Source: Eubacteriaceae bacterium
GTDB taxonomy: Bacteria > Bacillota_A > Clostridia > Eubacteriales > Anaerofustaceae
NCBI GenBank assembly: GCA_031280495.1
Contig: JAITGT010000103.1
Span: 1 to 13,827 of the forward strand
Length of the DNA stretch: 13,827 bases
Direction: 5' to 3'
Below the pieces are notes generated by a model that worked only from the letters and a program-made list of their open reading frames with translations, ran no database searches and had not been told where the DNA came from. Both the position numbers and the translations under genes were made by a program. Positions 1-7,399 of the stretch are shown here, piece by piece (within the stretch, counting starts at the first letter, position 1; each line of letters begins with the position of its first letter).

Positions 1-227
1 TCACTTATGCCGGGCCGATGATTGCCTACATTACGACAGGAAGTTTTGTCGTGGAGCAAATTTTTAACATTGGAGGCCTTGGTAACTATTTCGTTCGAAG
101 CATACAAAACAGCGACTACACCATGATCATGGGAACAACTATATTTCTTTCCGTAATTTTAATGACATTGACGCTCGTCTGCGACATTCTTTACAAAGTT
201 GTCGACAAGCGCATTGATCTTGCCTAG
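1..227 (+). CDS. oppB: OppB/DppB-type peptide ABC transporter permease, 3' end only
   Basis: This is the C-terminal part (75 residues, reading frame starting at base 3) of an inner-membrane permease subunit of an oligopeptide/dipeptide importer. The gene is cut by the window edge, so its start is not visible. The visible part carries the OppB/DppB C-terminal pattern: a segment like 'VEQIFNIGGLG' followed by 'FVRSIQNSDYTMIMG', then a final hydrophobic helix and 'DILYKVVDKRIDL', which matches the family's usual 'DxLYxxxDPRI' ending. It stops at TAG (225-227). The next gene starts 12 bases later behind AGGAGG, so this is the upstream member of an oppBCDF operon. OppB pairs with OppC to form the membrane channel. 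OppB and DppB cannot be told apart from this fragment. Confidence 0.9.
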   Translation, partial: TYAGPMIAYITTGSFVVEQIFNIGGLGNYFVRSIQNSDYTMIMGTTIFLSVILMTLTLVCDILYKVVDKRIDLA

Positions 228-239
228 AGGAGGAGACGC

Positions 240-1298
240 ATGAGCGGCATTAGGCCAACCCTGCACGCCGATCTGTCCATGTTTGAGAAGGCAACAGACG
301 AAGAGAAGCGACAGGTGGACCGGATGCGGGAAAGCACGACTTTTTTTCGCGACGGCATTGGAAACTTAAAGAGAAATAAAGTGACAATGGCGTCGCTCGC
401 TGTCTTTTTTGCCATTTTTCTGATTGCAATGCTTGCGCCGCCTTTCTATCCTTATGACTATGAAACAACAAGCGCAAACTCTGCGAGCCTTACATCCACC
501 TACCAGAAGCCATTTAGCTACTCCGAAAAGGAGGAAGCGGCAATTGCCGGAGGGCAATCTGTGTTTCCGCATATTTTTGGAACAGACGAACTTGGGCGCG
601 ACTACGCCGCGCGCGTTATATACGGCACGCGCATATCCCTAATGGTTGGAATTGTTGCGGCGCTCATTGTCGTCGTCATTGGCATTGTCTTTGGCTCAAT
701 TTCCGGTTATTTCGGCGGCCGCGTTGATCTTTTGATGATGCGGGTCGTCGACATTATTTACTCCCTCCCAGACATGCTGATAATCATATTGCTTTCCGTA
801 AGCTTAAAGGACGTCCTTCTCAACGGCCCTCTGTCCAAGACTTGGCTTTACCGTCTTGGCCCAGGGCTAGTAAGCATATTCATCGTTTTTGGCCTGCTCT
901 ACTGGGTGGGCATGGCTCGGCTTGTGAGGGGGCAGGTGCTCTCCATAAAAGAAAGGGAATTTGTCTTGGCAGCAGAGGCAAGCGGCGCTTCCGCCGCGTG
1001 GATTATTCGAAAACACATGATTGCAAACAGCCTGTCCATTATCTTCATCTCCGCGGCCCTTCAAGTGCCATCTGCCATATTCACTGAGAGCTACCTCAGT
1101 TTTCTGGGGCTTGGCGTTTCAATTCCCATGCCAAGCTTAGGCTCGCTTGCCAGCAGCTCTGTTGGGCAGCTGACAGTAAGGCCATATATGATTTTGATAC
1201 CGGCAACAGCTATCTTCTTGATCATCCTGTCCCTCAACCTGATTGGCAACGGTTTAAGGGACGCATTCGATCCTACGCAGCGGGAAAGAGGCAGATAA
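240..1298 (+). CDS. oppC: OppC/DppC-type peptide ABC transporter permease
   Basis: Second membrane subunit of the peptide importer, 352 aa. The ATG at 240 follows AGGAGG with good spacing. The N-terminal ~45 residues are charged and cytoplasmic, followed by a first membrane helix (~47-68). A long extracytoplasmic segment (~70-130) ends with the family signature 'FGTDELGRD' (113-121). Five further hydrophobic segments lie at about 131-155, 165-190, 208-225, 262-285 and 315-335. The EAA loop that docks onto the ATPases is visible at ~239-262 ('EFVLAAEASGA...IIRKHM'). Length and layout are normal for OppC. It lies between oppB and oppD and is separated from oppD by a single base. Whether the substrate is oligopeptides, dipeptides or nickel-type ligands cannot be read from the sequence. 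Confidence 0.93.
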   Translation: MSGIRPTLHADLSMFEKATDEEKRQVDRMRESTTFFRDGIGNLKRNKVTMASLAVFFAIFLIAMLAPPFYPYDYETTSANSASLTSTYQKPFSYSEKEEAAIAGGQSVFPHIFGTDELGRDYAARVIYGTRISLMVGIVAALIVVVIGIVFGSISGYFGGRVDLLMMRVVDIIYSLPDMLIIILLSVSLKDVLLNGPLSKTWLYRLGPGLVSIFIVFGLLYWVGMARLVRGQVLSIKEREFVLAAEASGASAAWIIRKHMIANSLSIIFISAALQVPSAIFTESYLSFLGLGVSIPMPSLGSLASSSVGQLTVRPYMILIPATAIFLIILSLNLIGNGLRDAFDPTQRERGR

Positions 1299-1299
1299 G

Positions 1300-2298
1300 A
1301 TGGGCGCATTGCTTGAAGTAAGCGATCTTCAGACCACTTTTTTTACGAAATCCGGCGAAGTAAAAGCTGTCAATGGAGTCTCCTTCGCCTTAAACGAAGG
1401 AAAAACGCTTGGGATCGTAGGCGAATCAGGGTCGGGAAAGAGTGTGACAGCCTATTCTGTGCTGCAGATCCTTGCAGATCCAGGAAAGATTGTCGGTGGC
1501 AGCGTGAAATTTCGCGGCAAAGAGCTTGTGGGATCCGGAAAGCGCGCAATCTCCAAAATTCGGGGCAACAATATCTCCATTGTGTTCCAGGATCCGATGA
1601 CAAGCCTAAACCCAGTTTACACAATAGGAAACCAAATAATGGAAGCAGTCTTGCTGCACACGGAGAGCTCGAAAGAAGGCGCGCGCAAACGGGCAGAGGA
1701 AATGCTCTCACTTGTTGGCATCAACGATCCCAAAAGGCGGCTTAAGCAATATCCCCATGAGCTTTCTGGAGGCATGCGCCAAAGGGCTATGATTGCAATG
1801 GCCATCGCGTGCGAGCCGGACATCCTGATTGCAGACGAGCCCACCACAGCGCTTGACGTGACCATACAGGCGCAAATTTTGGAATTGATGGAAGAGCTTC
1901 AGCACCGCCTTGGGATGGCTATTGTCATGATTACGCACGATCTGGGCGTTGTTGCGGGGATGTGCGACGAGGTCATCGTCATGTATGCGGGCCGGATTGT
2001 GGAGCGGGGCACAGCAGAAGAGGTTTTTTACAGCGCAAGCCATGAGTACACAAAAGGCCTTTTGAGATCGATTCCCTCTGCAGCGAAGGAAAAGGGGCGC
2101 CTTGTCCCAATTGCCGGATCCCCAGTCGATCTGCTTGCGCCTCCAAAAGGGTGCGCGTTTGCGCCGCGGTGCGCAGAAGCAATGAAAATTTGCCTGGCGG
2201 AAGTGCCGCCTGAGGTTTCCATTTGCGAAGCGCATTCTGCGAGATGCTGGCTCAATGCAAAGAAAGAAGCGGTCCAGGCTTTGGGAAGGCAGCAATAA
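1300..2298 (+). CDS. oppD: Peptide ABC transporter ATP-binding protein OppD/DppD
   Basis: Cytoplasmic ATPase of the peptide importer, 332 aa. The ATPase motifs are intact: Walker A GESGSGKS (41-48), Q-loop glutamine 97, signature LSGGM (155-159), Walker B plus D-loop 'ILIADEPTTALD' (175-186) and switch histidine 213. The C-terminal oligopeptide/dipeptide extension (~262-320) contains Cys285, Cys291, Cys298 and Cys316 in the pattern C-x5-C-x6-C-x17-C, with another Cys309 between. Such cysteines bind a [4Fe-4S] cluster in characterised OppD/DppD proteins (established for the family, from memory; inferred here). The ATG at 1300 is one base after the oppC stop, with AAAGAGG in the end of oppC serving as ribosome site. 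Its stop overlaps the start of oppF (TAATG), so the two ATPases are probably translationally coupled. Confidence 0.94.
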   Translation: MGALLEVSDLQTTFFTKSGEVKAVNGVSFALNEGKTLGIVGESGSGKSVTAYSVLQILADPGKIVGGSVKFRGKELVGSGKRAISKIRGNNISIVFQDPMTSLNPVYTIGNQIMEAVLLHTESSKEGARKRAEEMLSLVGINDPKRRLKQYPHELSGGMRQRAMIAMAIACEPDILIADEPTTALDVTIQAQILELMEELQHRLGMAIVMITHDLGVVAGMCDEVIVMYAGRIVERGTAEEVFYSASHEYTKGLLRSIPSAAKEKGRLVPIAGSPVDLLAPPKGCAFAPRCAEAMKICLAEVPPEVSICEAHSARCWLNAKKEAVQALGRQQ

Positions 2299-3269
2299 TG
2301 GCGGAAGACAATGCCCTGTTGAAAGTGGCCGCGCTAAAGCAGCATTTTCGCGTGAACGCCGGGCTTTTTCGCCATGGCACTCTCAAGGCGGTTGACGGCG
2401 TCTCTTTTGAAATCGCGCAAGGAGAGACGCTGGGCCTTGTTGGCGAGTCAGGGTGCGGAAAGACAACTGTTGGCAGGAGCATATTGCATCTGTACAAGCC
2501 CACTTCTGGAGAAGTGTTCTTTGAGGGAGAAGCAATCCGCTCGAAGGAAAGTGTAGCCGCACTGCGCAAAAAGGCGCAGATGGTCTTTCAAGATCCCTAC
2601 TCATCCCTGGACCCGCGCATGACGGTTGCAGACATTATCGCAGAGCCGATGGACATACAAAAATACAGCAAAAGCAAAAAGGAAAGGGATGAGCGCGTCA
2701 AAGAGCTTATGAGCTCCGTAGAGCTTTCCAGCGAGCATGCCACGCGCTATGCGCACGAATTCTCAGGAGGCCAGCGCCAGCGCATCGGAATTGCGAGGGC
2801 GCTGTCCATGAATCCGAAATTTATCGTGTGCGATGAGCCGGTCTCTGCGCTGGATGTTTCCATCCAGGCTCAAATTATCAACATGTTTGAAGATCTGCAG
2901 GCAAAACTTAGCCTTACTTACCTCTTTATCGCGCATGACATATCTGTTGTGATGCATATTTCTACCAGAATTGCTGTTATGTATTTAGGAAAGATCGTTG
3001 AAGTGGCCCCGCCGGGCGAACTGCGGGCACACCCTCTCCACCCTTACACTGCGTCCCTTCTTTCAGCTGTCCCTATTGCCGATCCCGCAAAAGAAAGAAG
3101 CCGGCAGCGCATCGTGCTTGAGGGGGATGTGCCCAGCCCTATAGATCTGCCAGAGGGATGCCCATTTCGAAGCCGATGCGCCTATTCCTTGAAAAAATGC
3201 GCCGAGGAAGCGCCTTCGCTTTCAGAAGTGTCCGCGCGGCACAGCTGTTCATGCTGGAATCGGGTTTAG
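2298..3269 (+). CDS. oppF: Peptide ABC transporter ATP-binding protein OppF/DppF
   Basis: Second ATPase of the importer, 323 aa from the ATG at 2298. This start is chosen because it overlaps the oppD stop as TAATG and follows GGAAGG; the open frame extends upstream inside oppD but lacks a better start. The motifs are intact: Walker A GESGCGKT (49-56), Q98, signature FSGGQ (155-159), Walker B 'FIVCDE' (175-180), SALD (183-186) and H213. The C-terminal extension carries 'LHPYTASLLSAVP' (247-259), typical of OppF/DppF, and Cys288, Cys294, Cys301 and Cys317/Cys319, a candidate Fe-S site as in OppD. It forms a heterodimer with OppD on the OppBC channel. It ends with TAG, seven bases before the -35 box of the oppA promoter. 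Confidence 0.94.
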   Translation: MAEDNALLKVAALKQHFRVNAGLFRHGTLKAVDGVSFEIAQGETLGLVGESGCGKTTVGRSILHLYKPTSGEVFFEGEAIRSKESVAALRKKAQMVFQDPYSSLDPRMTVADIIAEPMDIQKYSKSKKERDERVKELMSSVELSSEHATRYAHEFSGGQRQRIGIARALSMNPKFIVCDEPVSALDVSIQAQIINMFEDLQAKLSLTYLFIAHDISVVMHISTRIAVMYLGKIVEVAPPGELRAHPLHPYTASLLSAVPIADPAKERSRQRIVLEGDVPSPIDLPEGCPFRSRCAYSLKKCAEEAPSLSEVSARHSCSCWNRV

Positions 3270-3275
3270 CGCGCA

Positions 3276-3304
3276 TTGACATAAAACAAGTGTTTTGATA
3301 AAAT
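3276..3304 (+). promoter_or_regulatory. Sigma-A promoter of oppA with a palindromic spacer
   Basis: TTGACA (3276-3281), 17-base spacer, TAAAAT (3299-3304), so five of six matches in the -10 and a perfect -35. The spacer contains the perfect inverted repeat AAAACA-AG-TGTTTT (3283-3296), which is a plausible operator because a protein bound there would block polymerase. The promoter lies between oppF and oppA and allows separate expression of the binding protein. Promoter identity is by consensus match; the operator is inference. Confidence 0.8.
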
Positions 3305-3348
3305 GCTGGTTGAAAGGCAATTATGTTAACAAAAACGGAGGATTAGCA

Positions 3349-5136
3349 ATGAAAACAAAGAAGGCTGCGGCCATTATGCTGGCGCTTGCGTGCGCACTGA
3401 CTCTAGCATCCTGCACGCCTGGCACGGGTAGCGGCGCTGCGGGCGGCGAAGCGACTGTCGTTGTCGGCCCGGCTGTTAGAACGCTTGACCCAGCGCTCAA
3501 CGCGTCTGTGGACGGCTCGACGTACCTGACAAACGCATTTGCAGGCATCTACTCCTATAAAAAGAGCCAGAGCGGCGGCTTGGAGCTGCAGCCAGAATGC
3601 GCGACGGAAATCGTAACGCCGACGCCTCTGGGCGATGGAAGGTACCAATATGTTATCACGCTCAAGGAAGGGCTGAAATGGTCAGATGGCGTGGAGGTAA
3701 AGGCATCTGATTTTGAGTATGCGTGGAAGAGAGCGGCGGATCCGGCAACAAAAGCAGATTACCAGTACATATTTGACGTCATTGATGGATACGATGAGTC
3801 AGCGCCAAACTTGAATGTAACATCCGACGACGCGGCAAGGACTGTCACAGTCGTTACTAGCTCTTTTTGCGCCTATTTCGACCAGCTTCTCGCCTTTGCC
3901 ACATACTATCCCGTACGTAAAGACATTGTGGAGGCCAACCCAGAGCAGTGGGCTGTCCAGGCAGATACGTACATTACCAACGGGCCATTTAAGCTGGAAA
4001 ATTGGGATCTTACAGGAAGCCAGCTTGTGTTTGCGAAGAACGAGAACTATTGGGACGCTGCAAATGTGAAGCTGGACAAGCTTATTTTTGCGATGAGCGA
4101 TCAGGACGACGCAAATTTCACGGCATATGAGAATGGCACGTATATGCTGCTTGACAACCTGCCTGTGTCTATGATTGGGAAACTGAAAGCCGAGCGCCTT
4201 GGGAAGGATTTCTACATCAGCGACTACATAGGCACGTTTTTCTTGCCGTTTAACGCAAATATTAGCCTAAAGCCTGGGATTGGCAATGCCTCATCAAACG
4301 ACAGCGCATGGTCCGGTTGGACGACAGCGCAGAATGCTCAAGCTCGCCTGGCGCTGTCTCTCCTCATTGATCGCAACTATATTTGCGATCAGATCCTCCA
4401 GGGCGGGCAAATCCCAGCCAATGGGTTTGTGCCTCAAGGCATGTCGGACGGAAACGGGTCGGATTTCCGGCAGACCGGCAAAAATTGGTGGGATCCCGGA
4501 AACGTGGAAGGAAACCGGGCCCAGGCAATCGAAATTCTCAAAGGGCTTGGATATGCCTACGACGAAGCGTCAAAGAAGTTTACGGACTTCCCGACGTGGG
4601 TCTTTGCAACCAACACGAACACGTCAAATATTGCGCTTGCTGAGGCCATTCAAAATATGTGGAAAGAATATGGCATCACTGTCAGTGTTGAGCAAAAAGA
4701 CTGGGCTGTCTTCCAGACAGCTTTGACAGATGGCGACTTTATGCAAGCAAGGATGGGTTGGATTGCAGACTATAACGATCCCATCAACTTCTTGGAAATT
4801 TTCTCGACTTCATCTGGAAACAATCACCCGCAGCTTGGCAGAAGCGGCATTGTTGGCCTTTCCAGCACTTTTGGGCCAAATGCGGATCAGAGCTGGGAGC
4901 AGTACTACCAGGCTGACATCGACGCAATAAAGGTAGAAGCGGATATGTCAAAGCGCGCTGAGCTGATGCACCAGGCAGAAGCAAAGCTTGAGGAAAACAT
5001 GCCTTTCATCCCCCTTTACTTTTATACTCGCCCAAATGTGTGCAAGCCTGAACTAAAAGGGGTCTTGCGCTCTCCCCTAGGATGGATATCTTTCAAAGAG
5101 GCATACCTCGAAACGGCTCCTGCAGCGGAGCAGTAG
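3349..5136 (+). CDS. oppA: Oligopeptide-binding lipoprotein OppA (SBP_bac_5 family)
   Basis: Extracellular substrate-binding lipoprotein of the peptide importer, 595 aa. The start is ATG 3349, seven bases after GGAGG; the frame is open further upstream but without a comparable ribosome site. A lipoprotein signal peptide is clear: a MKTKK basic start, a hydrophobic core, then lipobox LASC with the lipid-modified Cys22. The mature part has family-5 signatures: 'LKEGLKWSDGVEVKASDFEYAW' near residues 100-120, 'NGPFKLENWDL', 'NENYWDAANVKLDKL', and near the C-terminus 'EENMPFIPLYFYTRPNV'. Its length fits Gram-positive OppA proteins. It captures peptides and delivers them to OppBC. It is the last gene of the cluster and has its own promoter, consistent with excess binding protein. 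It ends with TAG; only weak hairpins follow (for example GTTTG...CAAAC then CTTTAT near 5175-5200), so no terminator is called. Confidence 0.95.
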   Translation: MKTKKAAAIMLALACALTLASCTPGTGSGAAGGEATVVVGPAVRTLDPALNASVDGSTYLTNAFAGIYSYKKSQSGGLELQPECATEIVTPTPLGDGRYQYVITLKEGLKWSDGVEVKASDFEYAWKRAADPATKADYQYIFDVIDGYDESAPNLNVTSDDAARTVTVVTSSFCAYFDQLLAFATYYPVRKDIVEANPEQWAVQADTYITNGPFKLENWDLTGSQLVFAKNENYWDAANVKLDKLIFAMSDQDDANFTAYENGTYMLLDNLPVSMIGKLKAERLGKDFYISDYIGTFFLPFNANISLKPGIGNASSNDSAWSGWTTAQNAQARLALSLLIDRNYICDQILQGGQIPANGFVPQGMSDGNGSDFRQTGKNWWDPGNVEGNRAQAIEILKGLGYAYDEASKKFTDFPTWVFATNTNTSNIALAEAIQNMWKEYGITVSVEQKDWAVFQTALTDGDFMQARMGWIADYNDPINFLEIFSTSSGNNHPQLGRSGIVGLSSTFGPNADQSWEQYYQADIDAIKVEADMSKRAELMHQAEAKLEENMPFIPLYFYTRPNVCKPELKGVLRSPLGWISFKEAYLETAPAAEQ

Positions 5137-5166
5137 AGTTCGCGTTTTGCAGGAAGGCGCTGCATT

Positions 5167-5600
5167 TTAGGCCTGTTTGAGAATCACCAAACCTTTATGC
5201 TTATGCGATAGATTGCAGTGTTTGCCAACTGGGCAAGCATTGCATATGCTGAAAGGCGTTTGCCATATTTCGCTGCAACCGCCCAAACACCTTTGTGCAG
5301 CAAAAAGAAGCGCCCGACCGTCTTCCTGCACCTTTATAGCGGCTGTCGAAGCCATTTCTCTTTACTTCATGCCCGCCTCTGGCGGCGCGCTGAGCGCGCC
5401 GCCAGAGGCGGAAACATGCTTGCAGATCTTTGCGGAGGCTTAGGCCATGTCCAAAAGGCGCATTTGGCAGCGAAAGCCGGCACGCTCCGAGATTTCTTTC
5501 GCCGCAAGCGCGCAGTTGCCCTGGGCCTTTGGCCCCCTGCGCGGACAGATGGCGCCCGCAGGTGCCTTGATGGCTTTGCGGGGAGCGGAGTGCACAGAGG
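5167..5600 (-). pseudogene. Minus-strand coding-like tract interrupted by two stops, function unknown
   Basis: One minus-strand frame reads like protein for about 145 codons, with many codons beginning in G, but is broken by TAA at 5440-5442 and again at 5362-5364 before a final TAA at 5167-5169. The first piece contains 'ALAAKEISERAGFRCQMRL'. The last piece (5355 down to 5167, about 62 codons, ATG at 5355 without a good ribosome site) contains a cysteine cluster C-x2-C-P-x3-H-C followed by basic residues. Similar clusters occur in zinc- or iron-binding proteins and in some transposases, but I do not recognise a family. The perfect hairpin at 5373-5411 lies inside it. A random open frame is a real alternative. 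Confidence 0.25.
5373..5411. repeat. Perfect 18-bp inverted repeat with 3-base loop
   Basis: CCGCCTCTGGCGGCGCGC, then TGA, then its exact reverse complement (5394-5411). The flanking T/A of the loop can also pair. It would form a very stable cruciform or RNA hairpin. No T-run follows on either strand (AAACATG on the plus side, ATGAAGTAAAG on the minus side), so it is not a standard intrinsic terminator. Confidence 0.85.
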
Positions 5601-5701
5601 CGGCGCCATTCCCTCACTACTCCATTCAGCAAGCCTTTTTCCAGTTCTTTGGCAGCCTGTGCCTCTTTTTCTGATTTTTCACCGCTCTTCTAGCGGGCTG
5701 T

Positions 5702-5709
5702 GCTATAAT
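5702..5709 (+). promoter_or_regulatory. Extended -10 promoter without an obvious gene
   Basis: TGCTATAAT is a perfect extended -10 element (TGnTATAAT). No good -35 box is seen 17 bases upstream, which extended -10 promoters tolerate. The next confident gene on this strand starts about 850 bases downstream (ModA-like, 6569), so the transcript would have a very long leader or be a separate RNA. Confidence 0.4.
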
Positions 5710-6039
5710 TGAGTTGAAGTGTGGCTCGCCGTGCCTCCTCTTTTCTATAGAAGGATGGCAAGAAGCGGCCATTTATTTTATTGTTTGCCAAAGTTTGCGC
5801 AATTGGGCTGATCTTGCTATGCAAATATTAGGGCTGACTCAATCGCTACAGCGAGCACTTTTGAAAAATCCATTGGGATCAGCCGTGCCGCAATGCCAAT
5901 AACGGCTGAGTGCATGTTGAGGGCAAAGCCTGGCTGGCTTCGCTGAATACGTTTCAAGCCTCATTGAGGGTTTGCAGGTTTTGGCTGTCGCCAGGAAGTG
6001 CCTTGAGGCCAGGCAGAGTTGCTGCCTCCCTTCGCTGCG

Positions 6040-6553
6040 CTGATGCGCGCAAAAAGGCAAAAGCTTTGCATAGGCGCATATATTGCGCAGGTTCCTTGGC
6101 TCTTTGGACAGGAACCTGTGGAGCCAATCGCACTGTGCATGCCCGGCGAGCGCGCTGCGGAGATTCCCTTCATAAAGGAGGGGGCAGTTCCCCTGGGGTG
6201 AAGAGGCAGTGCTGCGGGCTGTCCGAAAAGGCGAAAAACTGCAAAGCGGGGGGCATAGCCTGCGCGCTGACTGGTGGTTGCTTTTGCCTTCCGGCTACAG
6301 TCTCAAAATTTCTGAGAACTGTCTTGAAGAGAGGCGCGTGCAGCAGGGATGGAGGCGGAGCTTGCTGATTCCGCCAATTGCGCAAGGAGATGCCGCATTG
6401 CGCATATACCTCATGCCAGCAGGAAACGTATCGCTTTTTTTGGTGCTTTCGCGCCGAATTGCCAGCGGCATTCTGCTCGTATGGCTAGAGCGGCAGGGGC
6501 GCAGTCCTCAGAGCTGGGCAAAGAACGCGCATAAGGGTGCAATGCATCTTTGA
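6040..6553 (+). pseudogene. Frame-shifted coding-like tract upstream of the ModA-like gene
   Basis: Frame 1 reads like protein from about 6040 to a TGA at 6199-6201 (for example 'YIAQVPWLFGQEPVEPIAL'). From about 6200 a second frame continues to TGA 6551-6553 (for example 'WWLLLPSGYSLKISENCL' and the hydrophobic 'IASGILLVWL'). Inside the second frame a TTG at 6362 has GGAGG six bases upstream and would give a 63-aa product that stops 15 bases before the ModA-like start. So this is either a frameshifted remnant or a short real gene co-transcribed with the downstream lipoprotein gene. I do not recognise the family, and arginine-rich stretches make a chance frame possible. Confidence 0.2.
6088..6126 (+). 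other. Two interlocking RNA stems (possible pseudoknot or switch)
   Basis: Stem A pairs CAGGTTCCT (6088-6096) with AGGAACCTG (6110-6118), a perfect 9 bp. Stem B pairs TGGCTC (6097-6102), inside the loop of A, with GAGCCA (6121-6126). The stems interlock as in an H-type pseudoknot, but the connecting loops (0 and 2 bases) are short for full formation, so mutually exclusive folding is more likely. No known riboswitch class was recognised. Confidence 0.35.
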
Positions 6554-6568
6554 TTTGGAGGAACATAA

Positions 6569-7399
6569 ATGCCTTGCAAGCGACATGGAATACGGGCAAA
6601 GCAGCATGCGGCAAAGGGATGGAGAATTTGCCTTTCCTTTGTTTTTCTTTTCTGCGCGGCGGCGGTTTCCTGCGCGCAGGATGAAGAGCCCCCTCCTTCC
6701 GATCCTGTCACTCTTTACGTAAGCGCGCCTTCAAGCCTGCGCCTGCCTCTCACTAATGCTGCAAAAGAGTATTCAAGCGCAAATCCGCTCGTGAGCATAG
6801 TGCTCAACTTCGCTTCGCTGCCTGTTTTGGAAGAGCAGATACGCTTAGGATCCCAAATTGACATAATTGTTAGCGATATGAAGACAACAACAGACAGGCT
6901 TGTTGCCAATTCGCTTTTGGACAGTGAGAGCAAGGCGGATCTTTTCACCAACTCTGTCGTTTTGTTTGCTCCAAAAGGCAATCCTCTCAATTATGACTCA
7001 TTTTTCAGCCTTGCTGGCGAAGGCGCAGGGAATGTTGCAATTGGCGATCCAGAGCGCCAAGCGTCTGGATATTATGCAAAGCAGGCGCTGTTTTATATGA
7101 GCCTTGACACAAAGTTGGCAGGGAGGCTCATCGTGAAAGAGAGCGCAGGCGATGCCCTTCGCTCTGTAGAAAATGGGGAGTGCTCTTCTGGCGTTGGATT
7201 CTTCTCAGATGTTTACGATTCCGACACTGTGTCGGTCATCGATATAGCCCAACCGAATACATACAGCGATCTTGTGTATTCAGTCGCCGCAGTCGCCGCA
7301 AGCCACGCAAAGGAAGACTCTGCCTCGTTTTGCGAGTGGCTGTCCAGCCCTGCAGCACTAGAGGGCTTTTATAGATATGGCTATAAAGCCCTTCCATAG
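6569..7399 (+). CDS. ModA-like anion-binding lipoprotein (orphan)
   Basis: Secreted solute-binding protein of the molybdate/oxyanion type, 276 aa. ATG 6569 follows GGAGG with 7-base spacing. The signal peptide has a long basic n-region, a hydrophobic core (~18-31) and a lipobox ending at Cys35. ModA-type signatures follow in order: 'SAPSSL' (52-57), 'NFASLPVLEEQI' (80-91), 'LFAPKGNPL' (132-140), 'AIGDPERQASGYYAKQAL' (157-174), 'ENGECSSGVGFF' (201-212) and C-terminal 'LSSPAALEGFYRYGY'. Compared with E. coli ModA from memory, the two anion-binding serines appear kept (S55/S56 and S83). The SSG/SSS anion loop has become SLP, and the ligand tyrosine near the 'IVYGSDA' position is phenylalanine. 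The ligand may therefore not be molybdate. No modB or modC permease/ATPase is nearby, so its transporter is elsewhere or it has another role. Confidence 0.85.
   Translation: MPCKRHGIRAKQHAAKGWRICLSFVFLFCAAAVSCAQDEEPPPSDPVTLYVSAPSSLRLPLTNAAKEYSSANPLVSIVLNFASLPVLEEQIRLGSQIDIIVSDMKTTTDRLVANSLLDSESKADLFTNSVVLFAPKGNPLNYDSFFSLAGEGAGNVAIGDPERQASGYYAKQALFYMSLDTKLAGRLIVKESAGDALRSVENGECSSGVGFFSDVYDSDTVSVIDIAQPNTYSDLVYSVAAVAASHAKEDSASFCEWLSSPAALEGFYRYGYKALP
7362..7392 (+). terminator. Hairpin overlapping the end of the ModA-like gene
   Basis: AGGGCTTTTATAG (7362-7374) pairs with CTATAAAGCCCT (7381-7392), 12 bp with one bulged T and loop ATATGG. It covers the last codons of the lipoprotein gene. The following bases (TCCATAG) are not a T-run, so it is at best a weak terminator or a 3' mRNA-protecting stem. 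Confidence 0.3.

Larger units (their letters stand above)
5137..6568. other. 1.4-kb spacer without a confident gene
   Basis: No open frame here combines a good ribosome site, protein-like composition and family resemblance. The contents are listed separately: a minus-strand coding-like tract (5167-5600), a perfect hairpin (5373-5411), an orphan promoter (5702-5709), overlapping RNA stems (6088-6126) and a coding-like tract on the plus strand before the ModA-like gene (6040-6553). There is also a perfect 8-bp inverted repeat TCAGCCGT...ACGGCTGA (5879-5909) with no T-run. The mixture suggests decayed genes, a structured RNA or both. Confidence 0.6.

Noticed and set aside
5218..5712. 164-codon open frame on the plus strand
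   Set aside because: No ribosome site, an arginine/cysteine/tryptophan-rich random-looking product, crosses the perfect hairpin, and resembles no family.
6198..6368. 56-codon cysteine-rich ORF from a GTG behind GGAGG, considered as a peptide-toxin or modified-peptide precursor
   Set aside because: The ribosome site is too far (about 15 bases), no modification or export gene is nearby, and the cysteines probably come from GC-rich frame bias.
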